A stretch of DNA of 64,000 nucleotides from Perognathus longimembris pacificus (Eukaryota > Chordata > Mammalia > Rodentia > Heteromyidae): assembly GCF_023159225.1 (NCBI RefSeq), contig NC_063163.1:108221885-108285884 (forward strand). Direction: 5' to 3'. The translations under genes and the position numbers were made by a program. The notes beneath the pieces were generated by a model, which saw only the letters and a list, made by a program, of their open reading frames with translations, ran no database searches and was not told where the DNA came from. Shown in pieces: positions 28,843 to 54,664 of the stretch (its first letter is position 1; the number at the start of each line of letters is the position of its first letter).

Positions 28843-30264
28843 AACCAAGAGGCTTCCTAGTCATTATTACCATCCTCATGGTCATCAAAATAGCAAGTTT
28901 GTATTGAGTGATGAATGAGTCCCACCATATGAGAAGTGCTCAATATGTATAAGTTATGAACAACTCTGAGGAATATGCTATTTTTGTGTGTGAGTCATGA
29001 GGCTTGAACTCAAGGTTTGGATGCTCTCCCTGAACTCTTTTGCTCATGGCTAGTACTATACCACTTTGAGCCACAGCGCCACCTCCAGTTTTCTGGTGGT
29101 TAATTGGAGATAAGAGTCTCAAGGACTTTCCTGCCCGGGCTGGCATTGAACCACAATCCTCAGATCTCAGCCTCCCTGAATGCCTAGGGTTACAGGCTTG
29201 AGCCACCAGTGCCTGGCTCTGAGAAATATTCTTTACCCCTCCTTTTCAGATCAGGTAACTATAAAATCAGTTATTAACTTGCCTAGGATCACCCATAGAA
29301 CAAGGATAAGTTGCTTAATTCTAACACAGGGAAGCAATCCGTTAGATAGCCCGTTCCTCTACCCCTTGCCTAGATATGGGTCCTAGGACAGATCATTCCA
29401 CAGCCTCTCCATTTTCTCCCTAACCCAGTGATGTATATGACTTCTTGCTCCTTCTGTGCATCCTAACTTATCCTATCCGTGGAGGGAGATTGAAGAGCAG
29501 CTGGGGCCATTCTCTCCACATCAGGTCTCATTGGCCCTTTTTGGGTTCCCTTCCCCCATATAACCCACAGATCTCCCATATTTATCTTACTCTGACTCTT
29601 TGCCCACAAGGTAAACAATATGGCTTGTAGAAAATGGGACAAGAATTGTCCAGGAAAGAAAGACCTGTAATGGAGAGAGAAAAATGCCAAGGAACCAGGA
29701 GTGTTTGGAATAAAGGCCAGAGCTGGGCTGGGAGGAGGGAGATAAGTCCAGCTTTCCTCTGTATAGGAACCCATGGACAGCCAGGGGATATAGCCACTGG
29801 GACTGGTGGGCTGAGTTGGGGCTAGATTATATTCGGGTTGTGTGTGTACTCAAGTTGGTCCTAAGCTTTCTGCTAAAGATCAAAAACCCCTCTCACACCT
29901 CTCCCTTCCTTGACAGATGCCTCCTCACCTCCCTCCCCACGAGATGACCTCTTCCTGACCCAGAGCCTCTCCCTACCCCTATGGGAGTGGAGGCCAGACT
30001 GGTTGGAGGATGCTGAGATCAACCATACCCAACGACTGGGCAGGGGGCTGCCTCCTTGGCCCCCTGATTCTGCGGTCTCTTCTCAGCGAAGTCGGCTTAG
30101 TGGTGCAGTGCCCGAGGCTGGTAGTGAGTGCCTCTCTGCTTGACTAACATGACAATCTGAGGGGGTCCTAGGGAGCCGGCCTCAGAGAGGCTTGGGGTTT
30201 GGTAGGGAAGACGAGAACAAGGGAATAACTCTGCTGTCCTTCAACTTCTCCAGACTCCTCCTGA
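17823..30264 (+). CDS. ROBO4: ROBO4, complete coding region in 18 exons
   Basis: Roundabout-4 (magic roundabout), an endothelial transmembrane receptor linked to vessel guidance and barrier stability (family knowledge). The 18 segments listed separately sum to 3012 nt, 1003 residues plus stop; human ROBO4 has about 1007. Order: signal peptide (exon 1), Ig1 (exon 2), Ig2 (exons 3-4), FN3-1 (exons 5-6), FN3-2 (exons 7-8), transmembrane helix (exon 9), then a long Ser/Pro-rich cytoplasmic tail (exons 10-18) with conserved [36 protein letters not shown] and [10 protein letters not shown]. All junctions are GT-AG and phases agree throughout. The start ATG at 17823 has G at -3 and opens a hydrophobic leader. 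It lacks Ig3-5 and FN1 of other Robo proteins, which is normal for ROBO4. Confidence 0.97.
17968..18044 (+). repeat. (GAT)n / (GT)n microsatellites, ROBO4 intron 1
   Basis: GATGAT units at about 17968-17998, then GT units to 18044. Confidence 0.9.
18258..18587 (+). CDS. ROBO4: ROBO4 exon 2 (Ig1)
   Basis: Starts [18 protein letters not shown] after CTCCCAG. Cysteines lie in [11 protein letters not shown] and [10 protein letters not shown]; ends LSVAG|GTAAGG in phase 1. Whole Ig domain in one exon, as in ROBO3 exon 2. Confidence 0.96.
18813..18970 (+). CDS. ROBO4: ROBO4 exon 3 (Ig2, first half)
   Basis: 158 nt, the same length as ROBO3 exon 3. Carries [17 protein letters not shown] and KDGKPL; donor AAT|GTGAGT, phase 0. 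Confidence 0.96.
19091..19211 (+). CDS. ROBO4: ROBO4 exon 4 (Ig2, second half)
   Basis: 121 nt, the same length as ROBO3 exon 4. Carries [17 protein letters not shown]; acceptor CTGACAG, donor CAGG|GTAAGG, phase 1. Confidence 0.96.
19466..19593 (+). CDS. ROBO4: ROBO4 exon 5 (FN3-1, first half)
   Basis: Encodes [17 protein letters not shown] to VWLSWK; donor AAG|GTGAGA. Aligns in position with ROBO3 exon 13 (128 against 122 nt). Confidence 0.95.
19692..19920 (+). CDS. ROBO4: ROBO4 exon 6 (FN3-1, second half)
   Basis: Starts [16 protein letters not shown] and ends VLLLRLPEQ; donor G|GTCAGA has C at +3, weaker than consensus. Counterpart of ROBO3 exon 14. Confidence 0.95.
19979..20178 (-). mobile_element. 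Composite SINE, ROBO4 intron 6
   Basis: Diverged inverse copy: CTTGAACTCAGGGCCTCGC, TTTCAGCCTCCTAAGTAGC, GTGAGCCACCAGC. Confidence 0.75.
20389..20501 (+). CDS. ROBO4: ROBO4 exon 7 (FN3-2, first half)
   Basis: [15 protein letters not shown] to NGIIRGYQ; acceptor CCCTCCAG, donor CAG|GTACTA, phase 0. Counterpart of ROBO3 exon 15. Confidence 0.95.
21073..21244 (+). CDS. ROBO4: ROBO4 exon 8 (FN3-2, second half)
   Basis: VWSLGNTS to [10 protein letters not shown], 172 nt, the same length as ROBO3 exon 16. The NTS sequon is present. Ends in phase 1. Confidence 0.95.
21394..21579 (+). CDS. ROBO4: ROBO4 exon 9 (transmembrane)
   Basis: Starts EQPMEQ, then [19 protein letters not shown] followed by [13 protein letters not shown]: one helix with a basic stop-transfer signal. 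Donor CCAG|GTGAGT. Confidence 0.96.
21695..21737 (+). CDS. ROBO4: ROBO4 exon 10 (43 nt, juxtamembrane)
   Basis: [14 protein letters not shown]. Acceptor TTCCAAG, donor ACAG|GTGAGA. Same length and phases as ROBO3 exon 19. Confidence 0.94.
22100..22116 (+). repeat. C17 homopolymer, ROBO4 intron 10
   Basis: Seventeen consecutive Cs. Confidence 0.9.
23340..23545 (-). mobile_element. Composite SINE, ROBO4 intron 10
   Basis: GGGGCTTAAACTCAGAGCC, GTTAATTAGAGATAAGAG, CTGATCTCAGCCTCCTGAG; preceded by poly-T. Confidence 0.82.
23560..23758 (-). mobile_element. Dimeric ID-like SINE, ROBO4 intron 10
   Basis: Inserted at the end of the previous SINE. Target duplicates CTCATCTGTTCTTTTT on both sides. 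Confidence 0.9.
24035..24171 (+). CDS. ROBO4: ROBO4 exon 11
   Basis: [20 protein letters not shown] then a serine run ([13 protein letters not shown]). Shares the WLADSW/WLADTW motif with ROBO3 exon 20. Donor TCCT|GTGAGC. Confidence 0.95.
24261..24524 (+). CDS. ROBO4: ROBO4 exon 12
   Basis: [18 protein letters not shown] to WKAKKKQ, including [19 protein letters not shown]. Proline/serine-rich cytoplasmic tail. Acceptor TTTTTTGCAG, donor CAGG|GTAAGG. Confidence 0.95.
25436..25640 (+). mobile_element. Composite SINE, ROBO4 intron 12
   Basis: GCTGGTGGCTCACACCTG, CCAATTAGCCACCAAAAAGC, then the ID-like right arm. An older ID-like pair precedes it at 25230-25400. Confidence 0.8.
25843..26036 (-). 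mobile_element. Dimeric ID-like SINE, ROBO4 intron 12
   Basis: Target duplicates GTGCTCATATTTTT / GCGCTCATATTTTT. Confidence 0.88.
26876..27093 (-). mobile_element. Composite SINE inserted in a MIR-type element
   Basis: MIR-like halves at 26833-26870 (TATTATGTGCCAGGAACTTG) and 27094-27210 (GGTTAATGAACTTACC) flank it. TSD AACTTGGCAA(C/T) on both sides. Confidence 0.85.
27411..27518 (+). CDS. ROBO4: ROBO4 exon 13
   Basis: [16 protein letters not shown] to ATKNLPESP; acceptor GTTTTGCAG, donor CCAG|GTGAGA. Conserved [16 protein letters not shown] motif. Confidence 0.94.
27686..27824 (+). CDS. ROBO4: ROBO4 exon 14
   Basis: [18 protein letters not shown] to LPPIPVSAG and SQSPQT; donor CCCA|GTAAGA, phase 2. 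Confidence 0.93.
27975..28211 (+). CDS. ROBO4: ROBO4 exon 15
   Basis: [10 protein letters not shown], then [36 protein letters not shown], a highly conserved block. Donor CCCAG|GTGAGT. Confidence 0.95.
28331..28689 (+). CDS. ROBO4: ROBO4 exon 16
   Basis: [20 protein letters not shown] to [31 protein letters not shown] and [16 protein letters not shown] are conserved. Donor ACTG|GTATGT, 60 bases before a CA/CT microsatellite. Confidence 0.95.
28753..28839 (+). repeat. (CA)n(CT)n microsatellite, ROBO4 intron 16
   Basis: About 18 CA units then about 25 CT units, starting 64 bases after the exon 16 donor. Confidence 0.93.
28984..29218 (-). mobile_element. Composite SINE, ROBO4 intron 16
   Basis: GGCTTGAACTCAAGGTTTGG, GTTAATTGGAGATAAGAG. 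Flanks AACTCTGAGGAATAT / GGCTCTGAGAAATAT suggest a target duplication. Confidence 0.85.
29917..30123 (+). CDS. ROBO4: ROBO4 exon 17
   Basis: [48 protein letters not shown]. The donor chosen is GGTA|GTGAGT, the better consensus; GCTG|GTAGTG three bases upstream would also keep frame. Confidence 0.88.
30254..30264 (+). CDS. ROBO4: ROBO4 exon 18 coding part (last residues and stop)
   Basis: Only AC TCC TCC TGA is coding, after CTTCTCCAG. Together with exon 17 the protein ends AGNSS. The exon continues as the 3' UTR. Confidence 0.8.
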
Positions 30265-30850
30265 ACTGTGTCCCTAAAGACTGCCAGAAAAGCCTGAGGA
30301 CCACCTCTCCTGTCCTCCTACAAGGCCTGGCCCGTGCTTCTCTGCCATAGGGGTGTATCGTCCCCGAGCTTCAGGAAAACTCGGCTGCTGGGTTGTTCAA
30401 ACAAATGAAAGCAAACCAAAACAAGAGCAAGGCAAACCCTGTGGGAGCAAGGGAGCATCTCCACTGGACTCCGGGACTCTCTCCAGCCCTTCTCACTGCC
30501 AGGACCTCTAACCCAAGGACCAATCCTGCTTCCTGCTCTCCCTATCTGTGTGGATCAAGGAAAATGAGAGGAGGTCAGAGGCCTCTTTATGGAGGACCAT
30601 GGTAGCAATGGGACAGGGCCATGGAGGAAGGTGCTTTTCCCCAGATAGAGAACATACAAAAAATAAAGAAAGATGCCAGGCCCTACCTGTCTAGTGCCAA
30701 GGCCTAGAGTTCAATGTTGGGCCTGGGGAGGAGGCTGAAGGACGGGAGGTTTGACAATGTGGGACAAAAGCACTCCTCTCGATGTTTCTTTGAGCTTAAG
30801 GAATTTGATACTATAAAACTGTTAAGACTTGAGTTCTGTCAATCATTCTT
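30265..30850 (+). other. ROBO4: ROBO4 3' untranslated region
   Basis: Non-coding, with a recognisable conserved end near 30790-30845 (GAGCTTAAG, then GACTTGAGTTCTGTC). The cleavage point is inferred. AATAAA at 30662-30667 is an alternative signal. Confidence 0.6.
30812..30817 (+). terminator. ROBO4: Candidate ROBO4 polyadenylation signal TATAAA
   Basis: Variant hexamer near the end of the region resembling the mammalian ROBO4 3' UTR. The canonical AATAAA at 30662-30667 is a competing, more proximal site. Confidence 0.4.
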
Positions 30851-32620
30851 TGGCGTACCATTTTGGGAAGGACACTTGGGAAGGGGGCAGGGTGCCTGCG
30901 TTAAGGATGGAGCAAGCGTTTCTTGACGTTCAGAAGCATCCACATTTCTGAAGAGAACTCACTAGATATGAGGCAGAATCAGGGAAATGGAGGAGTTTCT
31001 GGGTCTGCCGATCCTGGCTATTGAACCTGAAGAGACAGCTCCCTCTTTCTTCAGTCCCAGTCCCACATTCCAGACCAGTCCCAGATGGTGTCTTAAAAAT
31101 AGATGCGGTAGCTGAATGGAACACCAGGAAGAAACACCTGTGATGGTGGGCTACTGAATAGTCTTCAGACACGACAACAGAGCAGAGAGATGGGGAGATG
31201 AATGAGAATGCAGGACGTTCAGGGTTTTTAAGCTACCGAAAGCCATTGTCACAGGCAAAAGCCCCAAGTTGGGGGAGCATGACTGGAGTCTCTGGGAGGG
31301 AAAGAGGGGCTCACAAGCAGGCCCTAGAAGTGGGCGCTAATCTCTCACACTCTGCACCTTCACCTGGAGACCCCTGTAAATTCAGAGGCTGCAAGGGTGT
31401 GAGCGGGTGCTGGGTGACTGAGCTGGACTCCACAGGCTGGCAGTCTGTGTTAGACTGTGGTGATCTTGGGAAGAAGAATCAGTGCTCCGGACACACATCC
31501 GTTTCCATTTGCTTTTCCTTTTTTGGATTTTGTTTTTCTTTTGAACTTCCTGGTAAAATTCCTTTCAAAAACATTCCAACCCTGTTTGCCAGCCTGAAGG
31601 GAGAGAAGGGATTTGCAGGCATTCCAGTGGGAGTGGAGCGCCAAGGTCAGGGCTGGGGCTTGAAGGGAAGTAGCCATACCTGTCTGAGGGTCTGGGTCAG
31701 CCACTGGGCCGTGGGTGAAGCTGGTGAGGAAGAAAGACCCCAGGCAGCTAACAGGTAGCCCGGCTGTGGGGCAGAAGTGGTACTGTCTGTGGCATTCATA
31801 GCTTTTATAATGTACCAGCCAAGTCTCTGCACCCAATCTGGCTAAGAGGTGTTTATATCAGTTTGTAAGAAGGTTTGGGGGCACAGAGAAATATGCTTAC
31901 ACCTTGCTTGGGATCCCCTGTCCCCACATGTACCTCCTTTCTTTGGACATTTAAAGCTTCTTATTGTGAGGGGTCTGTTCTCTTTCAGAAAAGTAGACAG
32001 GCCCTGGAGGAGGGCACTAAAGCCACCTCTGGGGGTGGGACAAGAATCAGCTCACTGGCTATTTGGAAAGTCTCTATAGTTGGTATAGGGGTTGTGGTTT
32101 GAGTATGAGGTGTTCCCCCAAAAGGTCCATGTATTGAAGGCTTCTTCCTCAGCTATTGGCAATATTGACTGGATTAGGAGGGCAGTATGTCATCATTTGG
32201 GTGACTAGGAAGTAGGGTCTGATTGGACAAAGACGGCTAGAATGGGGCGTGTCTTTAAAGATGGATCTTGGCCTGCCTACTTCCTGATTCTGGCTGCCAT
32301 GAGGTGGGCAGCCATGCTCCACCATAACCTCTCCATTATGATGTTCTGCTTCACCACAGCCTAGACACTAAAGATCCAGCTGACCATGGGCTGAAACCAC
32401 AACCCCAAATTAATTATTCCTCCCTTAAGTTGCCAGTGTTGGGTTACTTGTTTCAATGATAAGTCACCAACTGATACATCAGGAGACAGTGAGTTCATCT
32501 CCTTGGAAGCAAGATAGGTCATCATCTCTAACAGCCTGTCCTTACCTAAGGCTTTGGATAGAATATGAGAAGGACACAGGAGCTACCAACAGACCCTCAT
32601 AGCCCCCTTCTTTCCAAAAT
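30851..32620. other. Gap between convergent ROBO4 and ROBO3 3' ends
   Basis: About 1.8 kb. The only structured content seen is an old interspersed repeat at 32090-32480. 30.9-32.09 kb looks unique, and its open frames show no recognisable family or codon pattern. Confidence 0.65.
32090..32480 (+). repeat. Old interspersed repeat, class unresolved
   Basis: Begins TTGTGGTTTGAGTATGAGG and ends ACCAACTGATAC, with CCATGATG-like and CTTAAGTTGCC motifs seen in a common mammalian repeat. No coding capacity. Confidence 0.45.
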
Positions 32621-32624
32621 ACTG

Positions 32625-32898
32625 CACAAAATAGATTGGAATCTTTTTATTATCTTTTGTACAAATGGGTTTCAATCAGAAAAAGCAATGGAAAAGGAAG
32701 AGCTGGCTCTCTAGCTTCTAAGTCAATTGAAGCCACAGAGGCCAGTGCACTTGGCTGAGCCATATGCATCATGGCTGAAGGGAAGATGGCCCCATCTCAG
32801 CTCCTCTAGGCTCACATCTTGTTTATGAAGGGAGGTGAGGGGTTCCCACCTGTTTCCCTCATAGAACTCTTGATATTTTCAATTTTTTTCATCAAGGG
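32625..32898 (-). other. ROBO3: ROBO3 3' untranslated region
   Basis: About 270 bases from the stop to just past the AATAAA signal. The cleavage point is inferred. It has a plain sequence with no repeat. Confidence 0.65.
32646..32651 (-). terminator. ROBO3: ROBO3 polyadenylation signal AATAAA
   Basis: Minus strand reads GTACAAAAGATAATAAAAAG, about 250 bases after the stop, the only canonical signal in the 3' UTR. Confidence 0.65.
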
Positions 32899-49037
<16,139 letters not shown>

Positions 49038-51169
49038 GACGCGACCCGCCCGAGGCCGGGCCGGGGGATCCGGGGCCCAGCCCCGGGGTCTGAGACCCGA
49101 GGGCTGGGAGCCGCCGCGCGCTGCCGCAGCCACGGTGCCGCCGTCCTGCAGGCGCGCCCGGGTTCGGCCGGCCGGAGCCTCGGCGTGCCCTCCTCCTCCG
49201 CGCGTCCTTCTCTCCACCCCCCAGCGCCGCCGTCCCCCGGGAGCCGGGCGGGCGGAAAGCAGGTGCCACTCCGATCACGGCGTAATGAAGGGCTTAATCC
49301 GCCTCCCCTTCCCCACTCCCACCCCCGACGGCCACTAGCAGGGCAGGAAACCAGAGGCGCGGTGGCGCGCGACGCGGAGTCTCCGCCCTCCACACCCCTG
49401 GCCCCGCGATCTCCGCAGGACCGGGCGGGAGAGGTCCCCTCCTTTCTCAAAGTCGCCAAGGTCAGGACTGAGGTTCTTTCGGACCCTGCCCTTCTGACCA
49501 ACCTAGACCATTGAATCCCCCCCCCCCCACCCCCACACACACACCACCACCACCTTTCCTAGACCTGGAGGAAACCGAGGCCAAGCACCGCCGGGCGCTC
49601 TTTAGCTCTCAAGCCCCCCTGGTTTCCATGCGGTTCCGGGGGGGCCCCCGGGGTTTAACGGCGCGAATTAAGGAGGCTGAAGTGGTTTGGAGCGGGAAGT
49701 TGGAGTGGGACGAGAATTCCGTCACAGGCCCATCCCCTGCCCTCCCCACCGTCTACCCTGCAGCCTCGAGGCCAAGAAATGTAGTGACTCACCTTGACCC
49801 TGGGGGCCCACTGCAAGTGGACGGACATGCAGAACACTAATAGGCCTGGGTGAAAACCGGGCTATTCGCATTTATGTGCATACGTGCTTTACTCTGGCCT
49901 ATTTTATTCCATTGTTTTTCGTTTATTGAAGAGACTGAAGAGGAATCAAGGAATAGAACAAAGACGAAGCTCAATATTATGAGTATAAACACAAATACAA
50001 GAGAAGGAATGGATGCAAAACTCATGCAAATCTAATTGAACCCTATAACTGCACACCATTCTTCCAGGGGGGGGGAAAAAGGACTGTTCCTTCTGTTCCC
50101 CCCCCCACCACGCCCCGAATTCTGACGTTTCTGGGAGTTCTTTCTACCTGAAAACCTCCCAGTCCCTCACCCTCACAAATACACACATACACTTTTCCCA
50201 GGCTCAAGATGACTTTGGGGTGTCAGGGAGAGACCTCGGGAGTTCCTATTTGGGACTGTCCCGGGGGTGTAAGGAAGTTGGAAGTTTGTTCTGGCTTGGC
50301 TGTAACTGACTTTTCTAACACCACAGGAGTGGATTGATGAACGGGTGGAGATCAGAGGTCAGCAATCTCCGTGTAAAAGGCTGGGAAGTGGGGTATTTCA
50401 GAAGGGTGCTAGATAGCCTCCCCTGTAGTCAAAGGGCAAAGGGTGAGTCCCAAAACTCCTTCCTTCAGTCCACATCCCCTTTGTGGAGTCTACAAAGGAA
50501 AGGTGCAGTGCAGACAACTTCTGGCCCTTACACCTCAGATCTAGGCCAACCTTCACCTGGCCAGAAGCACAGATCTGGTGGGGAGAGGGCGGTGCTGGTA
50601 GGTCCAGGAGCCTGAGAGCTGGAAACTGTTCCTTCAACTCCTCTTAGGTGGGTGCTAAACTAGGTAGGGCCTGAGTGCACCATGGAAGGCTTAGGCCTGA
50701 GCAGACCTTGAGGGGGAGATGGGTTGGATAGGTGGGAGTGGGGGCAGAAATACAATGCCTCCAATGCACCAGCATACTGAGACAGGTTTTTTTTTTACCT
50801 CTGGGCCTTGTTGTGGGCCCAGAGAGGTGGTGAAGGTTATATATACTCTTTCTATTCTATAGTCTATTCCTTCAGAAATGACCTACCCACAAGTAGGTTC
50901 CAATCTTCTATTTGCTAGCGACAGCACTCTGCACCTCACTTTCCCCCAACCGTTGAGGGGGAATTGGACTACTTGATCTGCCCTGACCCTTCCAATTCTT
51001 GATTTCCCCAGGCTGACCACGGTCCCGGGTGCCATCACATCAGAAGCTCAACCCCATCAGAAGTCTCTGGCTGTCTGGCATCTTGGTCCCAGGCTCTGCT
51101 CTGCAGCAGGAAATCGTGGAAACCCTCCTGCCAAGCAGATCTTGCCCCATCCTAATCCCCTGATTTGCT

Positions 51170-51275
51170 CCTGGCCGGCCTTTCGGCAAACACGGGCCCT
51201 GCTAGTGTCTAGGGGCTTGTCACCCTGTTAGCGGATTTGTTTCCGGAGATGGCGCAGTTAATTGGCCCTTTATGT
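51170..51275. promoter_or_regulatory. Possible conserved element upstream of ROBO3
   Basis: CGGCAAACACGGG, TTAGCGGATTTG and CAGTTAATTGGCCC in repeat-free DNA about 2.2 kb upstream of the ROBO3 start codon. Weak evidence. Confidence 0.25.
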
Positions 51276-52307
51276 GGGGATCAGGGAGTATTTGCTCAGG
51301 GTTTCCTGAGCTGAGACAGCAGCGCAGCCCCTGGGCAAAGCTGCTGCCTAATCCCTGTCATCTAGATTTGGAGGGGGACAAACGGCAGAGCTACTGTACG
51401 GCTGGTCACAATCTCCTGTCTTTTCTTCTGTACTTCACCCCTTCTCCATACTGTCTTTCTCTCCTTACTTTTCCTTCATTCCTCTCTTTCCTTTCTTGTA
51501 TTTTCCAGCAACTCTAAAATACCTTGCCTTCACACACAAAACTAGCCAGAAGACTGGGGCACCCTGGAGAGGCATTCTACGTAAGTGCTCTTGCAACCCT
51601 AGCACAAGTTCCCCCCTTCACCTCTTCACCCGGTATTCCTAGATCCCCTCCCCAGGCACAAGGTACAGTCCAGAGTGAGCCGAGAAGGCCCAGGGATGTC
51701 CACATCTCCCAGCATTCTGCAGTCTTTCCTTTCCTCTTTGCTTAACTACGAATCTAGAGCAGCCTGGAAACTGGCCCTGCACCTTTACAGGTGCATCTGC
51801 CATGTGGGCTGTTCCCAAATGGAGTTCTGGAAAAGGTTTGCCTTCTCCAAAATGACTGGCTAAGTCCTTGGGCTTTGGTTCTTGCTCAGTGGGAGTAGGC
51901 ATCTCTGCACCTCCCACATTTCCTAGCCTGCAAGTGCTTGGGGAGCTACTATACCAGTAGGCTCTCGAACTTGGGCCTCATCTAACATCAATTCAATTGA
52001 TCTGTAAGTTTCCACCTTAGAAGAAAGATTGGAGTTGAATTCATGTCTCTCCTTTCTACCACTTCAGGAAGCAACTTCTTTATCAGGGTTTTTCCAACAG
52101 TGTAACAGCCAAACTTTAGAAAGGGCAAGACAGAGAAAAGATATTGGAGGGGATCCATTCCCAGAGTAATATTTTGGACAATGGGAAAGGAGAGTTATTA
52201 TGAGTGGCACAGAAGCCCTACCAAAAAAAGTGACATTTGGGGAGTTGTATGCTTCTGAAGGAACTCTCCTCTTTCCAAAATGAGAGGAGTGTGTGTATGT
52301 CTCTGTG

Positions 52308-52312
52308 TGTGT

Positions 52313-52356
<44 letters not shown>
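52308..52356 (+). repeat. (TG)n microsatellite
   Basis: About 22 TG units in intergenic DNA. Confidence 0.9.
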
Positions 52357-52360
<4 letters not shown>

Positions 52361-53671
52361 AGGAGAGAATAACTACCCCAGACTAACTCCATTGGCCTAG
52401 AGCCAGTACAAAGGCCAGAGAATGTGGCTGGAATTTTTAGTGACCAAGCTGGAGGCCAGATGGGAAGGCTTCCTGGTGGTCCAAAGCCTGCATGTCAGCT
52501 GGTAGTGGATGAAGCTGCTGGCATGTGATTTTGCCCAAGAGGGCAGTCTGAGGACAGCCCTCCAATCTTACACTGATTACTACCCCTGCCTCTTCCCAGT
52601 GCACACACACAACACCAGTCCATTTGCCTCCATCCCCAGAGCCTACCATCTCCCATCACTCTCCCTGCCTGGACCCCTTCCCAGAACTCTAATATACACT
52701 GAAGGGGGGGGAGGGGGGACGAGGAGGACAGGGGCAAGGACTTAATATCTGCCCCCACCCCCACTAAACTAAGCCTGTGAATGGCCCGGCCCAGCAGGGC
52801 TGCAGGCTTCAGAGTAATGATGCCAGGGGGCAGTGACCCAGCCGGCAGGGGCCAGAGGGCTGAGCAGGAGGGGGTTGGGGATCAGAGAGCAAAGAGCAGC
52901 ACCCAGCTGGAAGGCAGACAGCAGGAGCTGCCCCTGGCAGGAGCCAGAGAGGGTTGGTTCAACCCCTGTAGCTGTGGAGATAATAAGCCAGGGCCCCTTA
53001 CCCATCAGTACCCCTCCCCCCGCAAAAGGGTTCCAATGGAGGGGCCTTTGAGGAGGCCGCACACCCCATTCGTGTCTGGAAATCTGAAGACAACTGGACA
53101 CAACCCAGTACAAATGTAACCAAGGCAAGGAAGAGCAGAGCTTTCCAGGTGCCTTTTTGTAAAACCAGGTATACAGCAAGCACTCCATAGGTATGTTTAG
53201 TGAAAACATCTAACTGTTCCTCAACAGCTTCCCCCTGTGGACCCACTAGCATCCCCTCTGTCTGTCTACTTGTTTCTGTCTATCTCTTTCATTCTCTCAC
53301 TTTTAGGATTGCTCCTAAGTCTGCTCTAACAGCGACTTAAGTTTCAAGTGACTTAAAATAGCAGAAATGTACCCTCTTTCATTATGGAGGCCCCAAGTCT
53401 GAAATCAGGGTGCTCATTGCACATGCCTTGTCTGAAGGCTCTTGGAGACAGTGCCCCCTTGCTTCTCCATCTCCTGGTCATTGCCAACAGAACACCTTAG
53501 CGTTCTGTGGGTTCTAGATGCATCACTCTGGTCTGCTTCTGTAATCATATGCGCTTTTCCCCCAAGTAGGTGTCTCTGTGTTGCTTTCTTCCTATAAGTC
53601 CACAGTAGTCATTGGATTCTGGCCCAACTTCATTCAGTATTGTATCTATGAAAACTCTATCTCCAAATAAA

Positions 53672-53704
<33 letters not shown>

Positions 53705-53708
53705 CGCA
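53672..53708 (+). repeat. (TG)n(CG)n microsatellite
   Basis: About 13 TG units then CG units (GCGCGCGCGC), a Z-DNA-prone pattern. Confidence 0.9.
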
Positions 53709-53941
53709 TGTGTGCCTGTGCGGCATATCCAAACAAGACCCTTACACATGTGAAGCACACGTTCTAACACTGAGCTACACCCTTAGCCACAAGACGGCAT
53801 TCTCAAGTTCTGGGTGGGCATGAATTTTTTACAGGGGACACTATTCAACTCAGTATATAATCTTTTCCTGTCGTACCTTCCTCCCTTCCCTTTTCCATTA
53901 GTCTGGTACTCTCCCAGGTGTTCTTTTTTATTTATTTTATT

Positions 53942-54145
53942 TTATTTTATTTTGGCCAGTCCTGGGACTTGGACTCAGGGCCTGAGCACTGTCCCTGGCT
54001 TCTTTTTGCTCAAGGCTAGCACTCTGCCACTTGAGTCACAGCGCCCCTTCTGGCCATTTTCTATATATGTAGTGCTGGGGAATTGAACCCAGGGCCTCAT
54101 GTATACGGGCCAAGCACTCTTGCCACTAGGCCATATCCCCAGCCC
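53942..54145 (-). mobile_element. Dimeric ID-like SINE
   Basis: Target duplicates CTCTCCCAGGTGTTCTT at 53909-53925 and 54144-54161; TTTTATTTTA tail. Confidence 0.92.
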
Positions 54146-54250
54146 TCTCCCAGGTGTTCTTAAAAACATCTTTATTATAGGCATAATACATACTAATGTT
54201 AAAATACCCAAGCAGTATAAAAAAGTTAGAGATTAAAAAGTCTAAGTCTG

Positions 54251-54460
54251 GGGCTAGAAATATGGCCTAGTGGCAAGAGTGCTTGCCTCCTACACATGAA
54301 GCTCTAGGTTCGATTCCCCAGCACCACATATATGGAAAATGGCCAGAAGGGGCGCTGTGGCTCAGGTGGCAGAGTGCTAGCCTTGAGCAAAAAGAAGCCA
54401 GGGATGGTGCTCAGACCCTGAGTCCAAGGCCCAGGACTGGCCAAAAAAAAAAAAAAAAAA
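54251..54460 (+). mobile_element. Dimeric ID-like SINE
   Basis: AAAAAGTCTAAGTCTGG / AAAAGTCTAAATCTGG flanks; opposite orientation to the copy 105 bases upstream. Confidence 0.9.
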
Positions 54461-54473
54461 AAAAGTCTAAATC

Positions 54474-54664
54474 TGGAGCTGGGAATGTGGCTTAGTGGTA
54501 GAGTGCTTGCTTAGCATGCATGAAGCCCTGGGCTCAATTCCTCAGTACCATATAAACAAAAAGCTGGAAGTGTCGCTGTGGCTCAAGGGGTAGAGTGCTA
54601 TCCTTGAGCAAAACAAGCTCAGGGACAGTGCCTAGGCCCTGAGTTCAAGCCCCAAGACAACCAA
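54474..54664 (+). mobile_element. Dimeric ID-like SINE
   Basis: Direct neighbour of the previous copy but of a different subfamily (GAATGTGGCTTAGTGG left arm), so not a simple duplication. Confidence 0.87.

Larger units (their letters stand above)
49300..53900. other. Upstream of ROBO3: mostly unique DNA
   Basis: No SINE cluster and no supported exon. Contains C/A-rich simple sequence at 49515-49555, a possible conserved element at 51170-51275, a TG repeat at 52308-52356 and a TG/CG repeat at 53672-53708. Open frames here have no recognisable product. Confidence 0.6.

Noticed and set aside
28176..28844. A 222-residue frame running from ROBO4 intron 15 through exon 16 into the CA/CT repeat
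   Set aside because: Only 28331-28689 matches ROBO4; the rest is intron read-through including a microsatellite.
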